DNA of 7,332 nt from Prevotellaceae bacterium (GTDB lineage Bacteria; Bacteroidota; Bacteroidia; Bacteroidales; UBA932): NCBI GenBank assembly GCA_031259655.1, contig JAIRLF010000134.1:1-7332 (forward strand). Reading direction: 5' to 3'. Both the position numbers and the translations under genes were made by a program. Below, piece after piece: positions 1 through 5,203 of this stretch. The first letter of the stretch is position 1; each line of letters opens with the position of its first letter. Below the pieces are notes generated by a model that worked only from the letters and a program-made list of their open reading frames with translations, was not told where the DNA came from and made no database searches.

Positions 1-1145
1 TGGAAATTATGACCGCCGGTGAAGATATTTGGACAGGGCAAGCCCATGTACGACAGACGGGCGCCGTCGGTGCCGCCGCGGACAGGCCGGATAAGAGGTG
101 TTACGTCTGCCATTTCCATTGCTTTACGGGCAGTTTCGACGATGTGAAGATGAGGCTCAATCTTTTCGCGCATATTGTAATACTGGTCGCCGACAGCAAG
201 ATAGAGAACATGGTCGCCATACTTTTCGGCAAGCAGTTTGGCGCAACTTTTCAAGTATGCCTTTTTCTGTTCGAACTTATTTCGGTCGTGGTCTCTAATA
301 ATATACTGCAGTATTGCATGTTCGACCGTTCCTTCGAATTTCACGAGATGATAAAACCCCTCATAATCCGCAGAATGTTCGGGACGTTGCGTTGGCGGAA
401 GCAGCGAGTTCAGTTCCATTGCTATGATAATAGCATTCAGCATTTTGTTTTTAGCATAGCCGGAATGAATATTTTTACCCTGCACGATTACATTTGCCGA
501 AGCGGCGTTAAAATTCTCATATTCAAGTTCGCCAATTTCTCCGCCGTCGAAAGTATAAGCGAAATCCGCGCCAAACTTCTCCACATCGAATTTATCCACG
601 CCGCGACCAATTTCTTCGTCGTGAGTAAAACCGATTTTCAGAGCGCCGTGTTTAATTTCGGGGTGAGATTGAAGGTATTGCACCATCCACATTATTTCGG
701 CAACGCCGGCTTTATCGTCGGCGCCGAGAAGCGTTGTCCCGTCGGTTGTTATAAGCGTTTGACCCTTGTAAGCTTTCAGTTCGGGGAAATCGGCGACGTT
801 CAGGCACACATTCCTTTCTTTGTTAAGGATGATGTCGCCACCTTTGTAATCCCTTATAATCTGAGGTTTGACATTTGCTCCCGACATTTCGGGCGAAGTA
901 TCCACGTGAGCCAGAAAACCCACCACCGGCAATTCGCAGTCAACATTTGACGGAATAGTAGCCATGACATAGCCATATTCGTCGACGCCGGCATCGGCAA
1001 CGCCGAGCGCCCGCAGTTCGTCGACAAGCAGATTTAGCAAAACCAATTGTTGGTCAGTACTTGGATGCGACGTGTTTGCATCGTCCGACTGAGTGTCGTA
1101 CGAAATGTAACGAAGAAATTTATCTGTAACAGTTTCCTTATTCAT
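1..1145 (-). CDS. pepT: Peptidase T (tripeptide aminopeptidase), 3' end outside the window
   Basis: This is a cytosolic zinc metallopeptidase of the M20 family that releases the N-terminal residue of tripeptides. Translating the minus strand from the ATG at 1145 gives 381 codons with no stop before the window edge; the family is usually about 405-410 residues, so roughly 25-30 C-terminal residues are missing. The dinuclear metal site is complete: H80 and D82 in AHVDTS, D143 in LLGADDKAG, the E177-E178 pair in THDEEIGRG (E177 as expected general base), D200 in TFDGG, and the last ligand H379 in TGGHNF just before the edge. The N-terminus (MNKETVTDKFLRYISYDTQS) is typical of PepT, which supports the start. 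No Shine-Dalgarno is visible, only an A-rich leader. A TAnnTTTG word lies 16-23 bp upstream. The gene appears to be its own transcription unit, with a repeat-bearing spacer separating it from the upstream regulator gene. Confidence 0.96.
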   Translation of the reverse strand, partial: MNKETVTDKFLRYISYDTQSDDANTSHPSTDQQLVLLNLLVDELRALGVADAGVDEYGYVMATIPSNVDCELPVVGFLAHVDTSPEMSGANVKPQIIRDYKGGDIILNKERNVCLNVADFPELKAYKGQTLITTDGTTLLGADDKAGVAEIMWMVQYLQSHPEIKHGALKIGFTHDEEIGRGVDKFDVEKFGADFAYTFDGGEIGELEYENFNAASANVIVQGKNIHSGYAKNKMLNAIIIAMELNSLLPPTQRPEHSADYEGFYHLVKFEGTVEHAILQYIIRDHDRNKFEQKKAYLKSCAKLLAEKYGDHVLYLAVGDQYYNMREKIEPHLHIVETARKAMEMADVTPLIRPVRGGTDGARLSYMGLPCPNIFTGGHNF

Positions 1146-1160
1146 TGTGTTTTTTTAATG

Positions 1161-1168
1161 CAAAAATA
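1161..1168 (-). promoter_or_regulatory. Candidate -7 element of the pepT promoter
   Basis: On the minus strand this reads TATTTTTG, an exact match to the Bacteroidota primary-sigma -7 consensus TAnnTTTG. It sits 15 bp before the pepT ATG, implying a very short A-rich leader. I found no TTTG about 19-22 bp further upstream, so the -33 half is weak or missing. Confidence 0.45.
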
Positions 1169-1343
1169 CATATAATTTTCCGAACTCATTTTTTAGCTGT
1201 TTTTCAGCAACCACTCAAAAACATTTGTCGCATCACAAGACAACGATTCGCTCGAAGGCGATAAAATCGAAGTCCTATGAATGAATAGAAAACTGACCCA
1301 GTCCTGAAAGTGCGAAATCACCACAGAGACGACAAGGGTGCAT

Positions 1344-1395
1344 TACCGTCCGGCATGCCAAACTCTTAGTTTTTAACTCTAAGTTCTTAACTCTA
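1344..1395 (-). repeat. Repeat element A: GC-rich core plus 7-bp-period array, running into the XRE-cupin stop codon
   Basis: On the plus strand a core (TACCGTCCGGCATGCC, 1344-1359, containing the palindrome GGCATGCC) is followed by five heptads from 1361 to 1395. They alternate between AACTCTN and AGTTNTT, so they also read as a 14-bp unit present 2.5 times. The last three bases of the fifth heptad (1393-1395) are the TAG stop codon of the minus-strand regulator gene. CCGGC at 1350-1354 and GCCGG at 1397-1401 bracket the array as a short inverted pair. The core resembles those of elements B and C near aspS (TACC..CC.GCAT.GCC..AAA). No function is known to me. Confidence 0.7.
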
Positions 1396-1962
1396 AGCCG
1401 GAGCATATACTACGGCTAATATTTTCGCTTTACCGTTTACGGCTTGAATTTTGTGTTCGACAATCGAATCGTAGTAAATACTGTCGCCGGGGTTGAGGGA
1501 GTAGCTTTTTTTACCATATACAATTTCTACAACACCGTTTAAACAATAGATAAACTCCTCGCCTTCGTGTGAAGAAAAAGCGAACTCTTCACCTTTCGAA
1601 TTATTGATTTCGATAATAAAAGGTTCCATATAACGTCCCGATTTTGCTCTTGCCAGAGAGTAGTAGTCAAGATGTTTGACAGAATCGGAAGAAGAGTTAA
1701 ACCTCACGCCCTTATCGTAATCTTTGCTAAGGCAAACAACGGGTCCATCCGATTCGATATCATCCAAAAAAGTGCCTAATCTGACGCCCAGCGCTCGCGC
1801 AATTTTGATTAGCGGCGCCAAAGACAATGCTTCTCCTTTTTCAATCATTTCGACCTGCTCGACCGTAAATCCGGTGCGTTCTGCAACCGTTTCGAGACTG
1901 ATGAACTTCGATTCCCTGACAGATTTTACTTTATCCCCGGCTGTAACAATAGATTCATTCAT
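1393..1962 (-). CDS. XRE-family regulator with C-terminal cupin sensor domain
   Basis: This 189-residue cytosolic protein has two domains: an N-terminal XRE-type helix-turn-helix (about residues 9-68, with the VAERTGFTVEQVEMIEKGE recognition region and LIKIARALGV helix) and a C-terminal cupin_2 beta-barrel (about 110-189). The cupin part carries SHEGEEFIYCLNG at 131-143 and LNPGDSIYYDSIVEH at 156-170; H132, E136 and H170 are the likely metal or ligand contacts. It is expected to bind DNA and respond to a small ligand, but the ligand cannot be read from sequence. The ATG at 1962 is preceded by AAAAGG (1972-1977), one of few Shine-Dalgarno-like sites here, and by a TACCTTTG promoter word. The neighbours, pepT downstream and divergent-free yidD upstream, give no clue to its target. 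The stop codon and VVYAPA tail lie at the edge of repeat element A. Confidence 0.9.
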   Translation of the reverse strand: MNESIVTAGDKVKSVRESKFISLETVAERTGFTVEQVEMIEKGEALSLAPLIKIARALGVRLGTFLDDIESDGPVVCLSKDYDKGVRFNSSSDSVKHLDYYSLARAKSGRYMEPFIIEINNSKGEEFAFSSHEGEEFIYCLNGVVEIVYGKKSYSLNPGDSIYYDSIVEHKIQAVNGKAKILAVVYAPA

Positions 1963-1975
1963 AAATCAATACCTT

Positions 1976-1987
1976 TTAATTAATTAA
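1976..1987. promoter_or_regulatory. 12-bp perfect palindrome in the XRE-cupin leader, possible operator
   Basis: TTAATTAATTAA is its own reverse complement and lies between the candidate promoter and the ATG of the XRE-cupin gene, overlapping the AAAAGG ribosome-binding site. Such a position would suit autoregulation, but the tract is low-complexity A+T and could be palindromic by chance. Confidence 0.25.
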
Positions 1988-2011
1988 TTTAATTTAACAC
2001 CAAATAAGTTG

Positions 2012-2045
2012 CAAAGGTAGTGTTTTCATTTGAATATAAAGCAAA
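2012..2045 (-). promoter_or_regulatory. Candidate promoter of the XRE-cupin gene
   Basis: On the minus strand the -7 word TACCTTTG (2019 to 2012) matches TAnnTTTG exactly. A TTTG at 2045-2042 could be the -33 element, with a 22-bp gap, slightly longer than the usual 19-21. The implied leader is about 40-45 nt. Confidence 0.5.
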
Positions 2046-2107
2046 CCAAAGTATTTTATTTTCATCTCAGACAGATAAAACGCTGGATGTCTTAGTGTTT
2101 AGAATCG

Positions 2108-2137
2108 AAAAAACGCATTTTTCCAAATCAAAAAGCG
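2108..2137 (-). terminator. Candidate intrinsic terminator after yidD
   Basis: Just past the yidD stop, the minus strand reads CGCTTTTT, a seven-base loop (GATTTGG), AAAAATGCG, then six T. The arms pair over eight positions with one bulged base, and the T-run (2113 to 2108) follows at once. The stem is A/U-rich and therefore not strong, but its position fits the end of an rnpA-yidD transcript. Confidence 0.5.
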
Positions 2138-2139
2138 AC

Positions 2140-2415
2140 TCAGGGCACAGGGTCGTATCCGCTTCCGCCCCATGGATTGCACGACAGGATTCTTTTCACT
2201 GCGAGATACGCGCCTTTAAATAGACCGTGTTTTTTCAGCGCTTCGATAGCATAAGCCGAGCAAGTCGGCGTATATCTGCAACTTGAGGGAAGATACGGAG
2301 ATATCAAAAGCTGATACGCTCTAATCAGTATCACCGGTACAAATATCAACATCTTTCTTAATACGTTCGACCAGAATGGACATCGTTTTTGTGAGCTTTT
2401 TTTCGATTTCGGCAT
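2140..2415 (-). CDS. yidD: Membrane protein insertion efficiency factor YidD
   Basis: YidD is a small inner-membrane-associated protein thought to help the YidC insertase. The family signature is complete: [20 protein letters not shown] at 34-53, an HG..KG segment at 63-68, [16 protein letters not shown] at 74-89, with the three conserved cysteines C46, C52 and C79. The hydrophobic segment [10 protein letters not shown] (22-31) precedes the core and probably contacts the membrane. The start is uncertain. The ATG at 2415 gives 91 residues and a 95-bp overlap with rnpA; an in-frame ATG at 2352 gives a more usual 70 residues and a 32-bp overlap, with AAGAAAG directly before it. Neither has a well-spaced Shine-Dalgarno. 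Being next to rnpA is a widely conserved arrangement and supports the call. Confidence 0.93.
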   Translation of the reverse strand: MPKSKKSSQKRCPFWSNVLRKMLIFVPVILIRAYQLLISPYLPSSCRYTPTCSAYAIEALKKHGLFKGAYLAVKRILSCNPWGGSGYDPVP

Positions 2416-2728
2416 AACTTACAATATTCGGCGAAATATATATAACAACAATATTTAAAGTAGTTGTTTGTTCTACAGCTTCATGTACGAAATGTTTGTT
2501 CAACCGGTACGCTTCTTTTATCCTTCGTCGGATAAAATTCCTTCTCACCGCTTTTTTATGGATTTTTTTCGGAACGCTTATAACGATTTTTACCGGCGAC
2601 CGGTCGCGGGGACTGTATGAATATACAAGTTTAAACGGAAACTGTTTTAGCGTGTTACCCGACTTAAACAGTTCTCCTATAATTTTTTGCGAACATAAAC
2701 GTTCTCTTTTCCGAAATTTCTTTTCCAC
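2321..2728 (-). CDS. rnpA: Ribonuclease P protein component, GTG start
   Basis: This 135-residue basic protein is the protein subunit of RNase P, which together with the catalytic RNA removes the 5' leader of precursor tRNAs. The conserved RNR helix is visible at about 58-75 ([18 protein letters not shown]), the opening FRKRERLCS (5-13) matches the family's usual N-terminus, and FPFKLVY (30-36) lies in the central cleft strand. The start codon must be GTG at 2728: the frame is closed by a TAG ten bases upstream (2738-2740), and no ATG or other plausible start lies between that stop and the conserved N-terminus. The rare start and the lack of a Shine-Dalgarno suggest modest translation. The 3' end overlaps yidD, so the two are almost certainly cotranscribed and perhaps translationally coupled. 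prfA is divergent, 137 bp away. The RNase P RNA gene is not in this window. Confidence 0.94.
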   Translation of the reverse strand: MEKKFRKRERLCSQKIIGELFKSGNTLKQFPFKLVYSYSPRDRSPVKIVISVPKKIHKKAVRRNFIRRRIKEAYRLNKHFVHEAVEQTTTLNIVVIYISPNIVSYAEIEKKLTKTMSILVERIKKDVDICTGDTD

Positions 2729-2775
2729 CTGATATGGCTATGCCGATTTAACAATTCGTATCTCTAAAATAAATG

Positions 2776-2783
2776 CAAAATTA
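2776..2783 (-). promoter_or_regulatory. Candidate -7 element of the rnpA-yidD promoter
   Basis: The minus strand reads TAATTTTG, an exact TAnnTTTG, giving a leader of about 40 nt before the rnpA GTG. No clear TTTG lies at the expected -33 distance (around 2803-2806), where the prfA -33 element sits on the other strand. Confidence 0.4.
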
Positions 2784-2800
2784 GATATAATTTCGGAGTA

Positions 2801-2832
2801 TTTGCACATTCGGCGTATTGTTTGTACTTTTG
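2801..2832 (+). promoter_or_regulatory. Promoter of prfA, full Bacteroidota consensus
   Basis: TTTG at 2801-2804 and TACTTTTG at 2825-2832 are separated by 20 bp. This fits the Bacteroidota housekeeping pattern of TTTG, about 19-21 bp, then TAnnTTTG. It predicts a leader of about 25-30 nt before the prfA ATG and is the best promoter match in the window. Confidence 0.7.
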
Positions 2833-2865
2833 CACTTTATTTTAAAGTAGGATAACAGAAATTTT

Positions 2866-3951
2866 ATGAGCGAAAATAAGCTTTTAAACAGACTTAAAGG
2901 TATAAAAATCAGATTTGAAGAAGTAGGACAACAGATAGCCAACCCGGAAGTGATTGCGGATATGAAAAAGTTTGTACTCCTTAATAAAGAATACAGAGAA
3001 CTCGAACCGGTCGTGGCGACAGTATCACAATACGAAACTGTTTTAGGGAATATCGAATCGGCAAAAGAAATGCTTGCTGTCGAAAAAGACCTCGAAATGC
3101 TCGAAATGGCAAAAACCGAAATCAGCGAACTTTCGGAGCAATTGTCGAAACTCGAAGACGAGATTAAATTTTTGCTGATTCCCGCCGACCCGCAGGACAG
3201 CAAGAACGCTATCCTCGAAATACGTGCCGGAACCGGCGGCGATGAAGCATCGATTTTTGCCGGCGACCTGTTCCGTATGTATCAAAAGTTCATCGAAAAA
3301 CGCGGCTGGAAATCGGAGGTTACAAGTTTTTCGGAAGGCGTCGCAGGAGGCTATAAAGAAATCATTATGACGGTGTCAGGACAGGGAGTTTACGGGATTC
3401 TGAAATACGAATCGGGCGTGCACAGGGTACAACGCGTACCCCAGACAGAAACGATGGGACGGGTGCATACCTCCGCCGCTACCGTCGCCGTGTTGCCCGA
3501 AGCCGAGGAGTTCGATATCGATATGAACATGAACGATATTCGTAAGGATACTTTCTGCGCCTCGGGTCCCGGCGGTCAATCGGTAAACACTACATACTCC
3601 GCTGTCCGTTTGACACATATACCGACCGGGATAGTTGTTCAGTGTCAAGACCAAAAGTCGCAGATAAAAAATTTCGAAAAAGCGCTCGCCGAATTGCGTA
3701 CGCGCATCTATAACCTCGAATATCAAAAGTATATCGACGAAATCGCCGGAAAACGCAAAACTATGATTTCGACCGGCGACCGTTCCGCTAAAATCCGTAC
3801 ATACAACTACCCCCAAAGCAGGGTAACCGACCACCGTATCAATTATACCATGTATAACTTGCCTGCATTTATCGACGGCGATATACAGGAGTGTATCGAT
3901 TTGTTGCAGGTCGCCGAAAATACGGAACGACTGAAAGAAACGGAGTTGTAA
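2866..3951 (+). CDS. prfA: Peptide chain release factor 1 (RF1)
   Basis: RF1 reads UAA and UAG stop codons in the ribosomal A site and triggers release of the finished polypeptide. The 361-residue length matches the family. An N-terminal helical domain (about 1-110) is followed by the anticodon-like tripeptide in [10 protein letters not shown] (PQT, residues 192-194; the PxT motif marks RF1 rather than RF2's SPF) and by the catalytic GPGGQSVN loop with GGQ at 236-238, whose glutamine is the usual target of the PrmC methyltransferase. The stop-reading flank [15 protein letters not shown] is intact. The ATG at 2866 begins a normal RF1 N-terminus and lies 34 bp after a consensus promoter; the only AGGA upstream is too far to be a strong Shine-Dalgarno. 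The gene uses TAA, a codon it itself recognises. Its stop abuts the stop of the convergent NUDIX-tsaE gene with no base between. prmC is not in view. Confidence 0.98.
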   Translation: MSENKLLNRLKGIKIRFEEVGQQIANPEVIADMKKFVLLNKEYRELEPVVATVSQYETVLGNIESAKEMLAVEKDLEMLEMAKTEISELSEQLSKLEDEIKFLLIPADPQDSKNAILEIRAGTGGDEASIFAGDLFRMYQKFIEKRGWKSEVTSFSEGVAGGYKEIIMTVSGQGVYGILKYESGVHRVQRVPQTETMGRVHTSAATVAVLPEAEEFDIDMNMNDIRKDTFCASGPGGQSVNTTYSAVRLTHIPTGIVVQCQDQKSQIKNFEKALAELRTRIYNLEYQKYIDEIAGKRKTMISTGDRSAKIRTYNYPQSRVTDHRINYTMYNLPAFIDGDIQECIDLLQVAENTERLKETEL

Positions 3952-4989
3952 TCAAAAAGCGGTATCCGCGAACTTGCTTACGATTCTTTTATTATTGTCC
4001 AATACCTTTATATATATACGCAGGGTATTTTCGGGGAGGAGTTCTTCTATCATTTCGGGCCATTCGATGAGACACAGTTCATCGCTGTAAAAATATTCCT
4101 CGTAGCCCAAGTCGTAAACTTCGGAGATACGGTTTATTCTGTAAAAGTCGAAATGGTAGACGGTTTTATTGCCGGAGGTTTTATATTCGTTAACCAAAGA
4201 GAACGTGGGACTTGTTACGCTTTCGTCGACGCCGGCTTCGCGACATATCGCCTTTATCAAAGTTGTTTTTCCCGCGCCCATATTTCCGTATAAGGCGAGG
4301 ATTTTTTTGTCGCCCAGACACTCGAAAATCCGTTTTGCGACGTCTTGCAGATTTTCGAGACTCGTTACGAACAGTTGCGTTTGCGCATTAATCATCACAT
4401 CTGCCAGCGAAGCGTACATTTGCGGGACATATTGCGGGATATCCTTTAACGGCGTCCACACAGCTTCGGTAATATCCTCTTCGCGTTGCGGTTGAAGAGG
4501 TTGAACGTCCGTGTAGACAGCGCCGAACCATGCCGTCTGTTTGATTACGCGCATATTATCTTTATCTCTGTATACGTGATAAGTATCGATTATTTTTCCT
4601 GCGATTTCGATGCCGGAGATTCCACATTCTTCTTCGATTTCCCGACATGCGGCGGACTTTTCCGTTTCGTTTTCTTCCATTTTGCCTTTCGGCAAATCCC
4701 AATAACCCAGACGGCGTATCAGAAGTACCTCGTTATCGTTATTGAAAACCACTCCGCCGGCAGCGCGAATGAACCGGTTATTGCTTTTCAGACAATTGAA
4801 TACATATTCGGGCGATTCGGTATATACATAAAACTCAAGAACAAGCGACTGTTCAAAAAAATCGAACAACTCGTTAACATCCTCCGGTTTATCAATTCTT
4901 GCGCCTATCCCGTTGACCGACTTAAAACATTTCTCCATCTCGTCCGAGACAGTGAAAATACGTGTATCAAAAAATATCTTAAAAACCAT
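3952..4989 (-). CDS. tsaE: NUDIX hydrolase-TsaE fusion (t6A tRNA modification ATPase)
   Basis: One uninterrupted 345-residue frame holds two enzymes. Residues 1-72 form an N-terminal region without a recognised motif. Residues about 73-198 are a NUDIX hydrolase with a perfect box at 102-124 (G-x5-E-x7-REIEEECGI, including E108, R116, E117, E120 and E121) preceded by WDLPKGK. Residues about 199-345 are TsaE (YjeE): Walker A GNMGAGKT at 235-242, TSPTFSLVNEY at 259-269, HFDFYRI at 279-285, and the LIEWP segment at 307-311. TsaE is the ATPase that, with TsaB and TsaD, makes threonylcarbamoyladenosine at position 37 of tRNAs. The NUDIX substrate is unknown; such domains cleave nucleoside diphosphates linked to another group. 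M199 (ATG at 4395) lies exactly at the domain boundary and could allow a separate TsaE, though no Shine-Dalgarno precedes it. The ATG at 4989 follows an A/T-rich leader directly beside a heptad-repeat array. Confidence 0.93.
   Translation of the reverse strand: MVFKIFFDTRIFTVSDEMEKCFKSVNGIGARIDKPEDVNELFDFFEQSLVLEFYVYTESPEYVFNCLKSNNRFIRAAGGVVFNNDNEVLLIRRLGYWDLPKGKMEENETEKSAACREIEEECGISGIEIAGKIIDTYHVYRDKDNMRVIKQTAWFGAVYTDVQPLQPQREEDITEAVWTPLKDIPQYVPQMYASLADVMINAQTQLFVTSLENLQDVAKRIFECLGDKKILALYGNMGAGKTTLIKAICREAGVDESVTSPTFSLVNEYKTSGNKTVYHFDFYRINRISEVYDLGYEEYFYSDELCLIEWPEMIEELLPENTLRIYIKVLDNNKRIVSKFADTAF
3954..3969 (-). terminator. Short terminator-like hairpin inside the last codons of the NUDIX-tsaE gene
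   Basis: On the minus strand GCGG ATA CCGC is followed at once by five T. It encodes the final Ala-Asp-Thr-Ala-Phe, and the T-run merges with the TGA stop. The stem is only 4 bp with a 3-base loop, so strength is doubtful, but it is the only terminator-like signal near the abutting convergent stops. Confidence 0.3.
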
Positions 4990-5000
4990 ATTAATTTATT

Positions 5001-5063
5001 TACGATTTTAGACTTACGATTTTAGACTTACGATTGTTGATTTACGATTTTAGATTGTTGCTT
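5001..5063 (+). repeat. Left heptad array, NNNGATT repeated nine times
   Basis: Nine consecutive 7-bp units end in GATT or close variants (GACT twice, GCTT once), with only three words in the variable triplet: TAC, TTA and GTT. Four 14-bp units can also be read from 5000 to 5055, the first two identical. The array begins 11 bp upstream of the NUDIX-tsaE ATG. It has the opposite orientation to the arrays of elements B and C, with which it can pair. Confidence 0.85.
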
Positions 5064-5179
5064 ACGCACGACGGGACTACCAGCCCGCATCGCCCAAATC
5101 TACAATCGTAAATCTGAAATCAACAATCTGAAATTTACCAGCCGGCATCGCCCAAATCTACAATCGTAAATCAACAATC
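5032..5179. repeat. 25-bp inverted repeat bracketing the aspS / NUDIX-tsaE spacer
   Basis: The arms 5032-5056 and 5155-5179 are reverse complements at 24 of 25 positions, with 98 bp between them that contain the cores of elements B and C. Each arm is made of the heptads of its own array. A transcript crossing the spacer could fold into a long, A/U-rich stem whose right arm includes part of the aspS stop codon. Element B offers a second, slightly poorer partner for the left arm. Confidence 0.85.
5078..5138 (-). repeat. Repeat element B: GC-rich core plus AATCNNN heptads
   Basis: A core beginning TACCAGCCCGCATCGCCC (5078-5095) is followed from 5097 by six heptads, five AATCNNN and a last AATTTAC that leads straight into element C. 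Its first 37 bp (5078-5114) match 5136-5172 of element C at 36 of 37 positions. CGGG at 5072-5075 and CCCG at 5084-5087 can form a small hairpin over the core. Confidence 0.85.
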
Positions 5180-5203
5180 AACAATCTGAAATCTTCAATC
5201 CAA
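5136..5203 (-). repeat. Repeat element C: GC-rich core plus AATCNNN heptads, running into the end of aspS
   Basis: The core TACCAGCCGGCATCGCCC (5136-5153) differs from element B by one base, creating the palindrome GCCGGC. Seven perfect-frame AATCNNN heptads follow from 5155 to 5203. They contain the aspS stop codon (5178-5180) and the codons of its last residues. Confidence 0.85.

Noticed and set aside
9..950. Long open frame on the plus strand (313 codons)
   Set aside because: It lies wholly opposite pepT, whose minus-strand translation carries all expected active-site residues. The plus-strand product resembles nothing and is an antisense shadow.
1244..1269. Imperfect hairpin (CGAT, TCGC, loop, GCGA, ATCG) downstream of the XRE-cupin gene
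   Set aside because: It has a four-base bulge and no T-run on either strand, so I do not call it a terminator.
1146..1343. Search of the pepT / XRE-cupin spacer for a small gene or RNA
   Set aside because: Apart from the pepT -7 word and the flank of repeat element A, I see no frame with a start signal and no tRNA-like or riboswitch-like fold.
2020..2223. Plus-strand frame of 67 codons between the XRE-cupin gene and yidD
   Set aside because: Its 3' third is antisense to yidD, its 5' part covers a promoter and a terminator-like hairpin, and the product has no recognisable feature.
3376..3834. Minus-strand frame of 152 codons opposite prfA
   Set aside because: It is antisense to the RF1 GGQ and PQT regions and has no start signal or recognisable motif.
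5078..5172. Possible CRISPR: two 37-bp near-identical repeats 21 bp apart
   Set aside because: There are only two copies, the 21-bp 'spacer' is itself made of the same heptads, the repeats consist partly of 7-bp units, and no cas gene is present.
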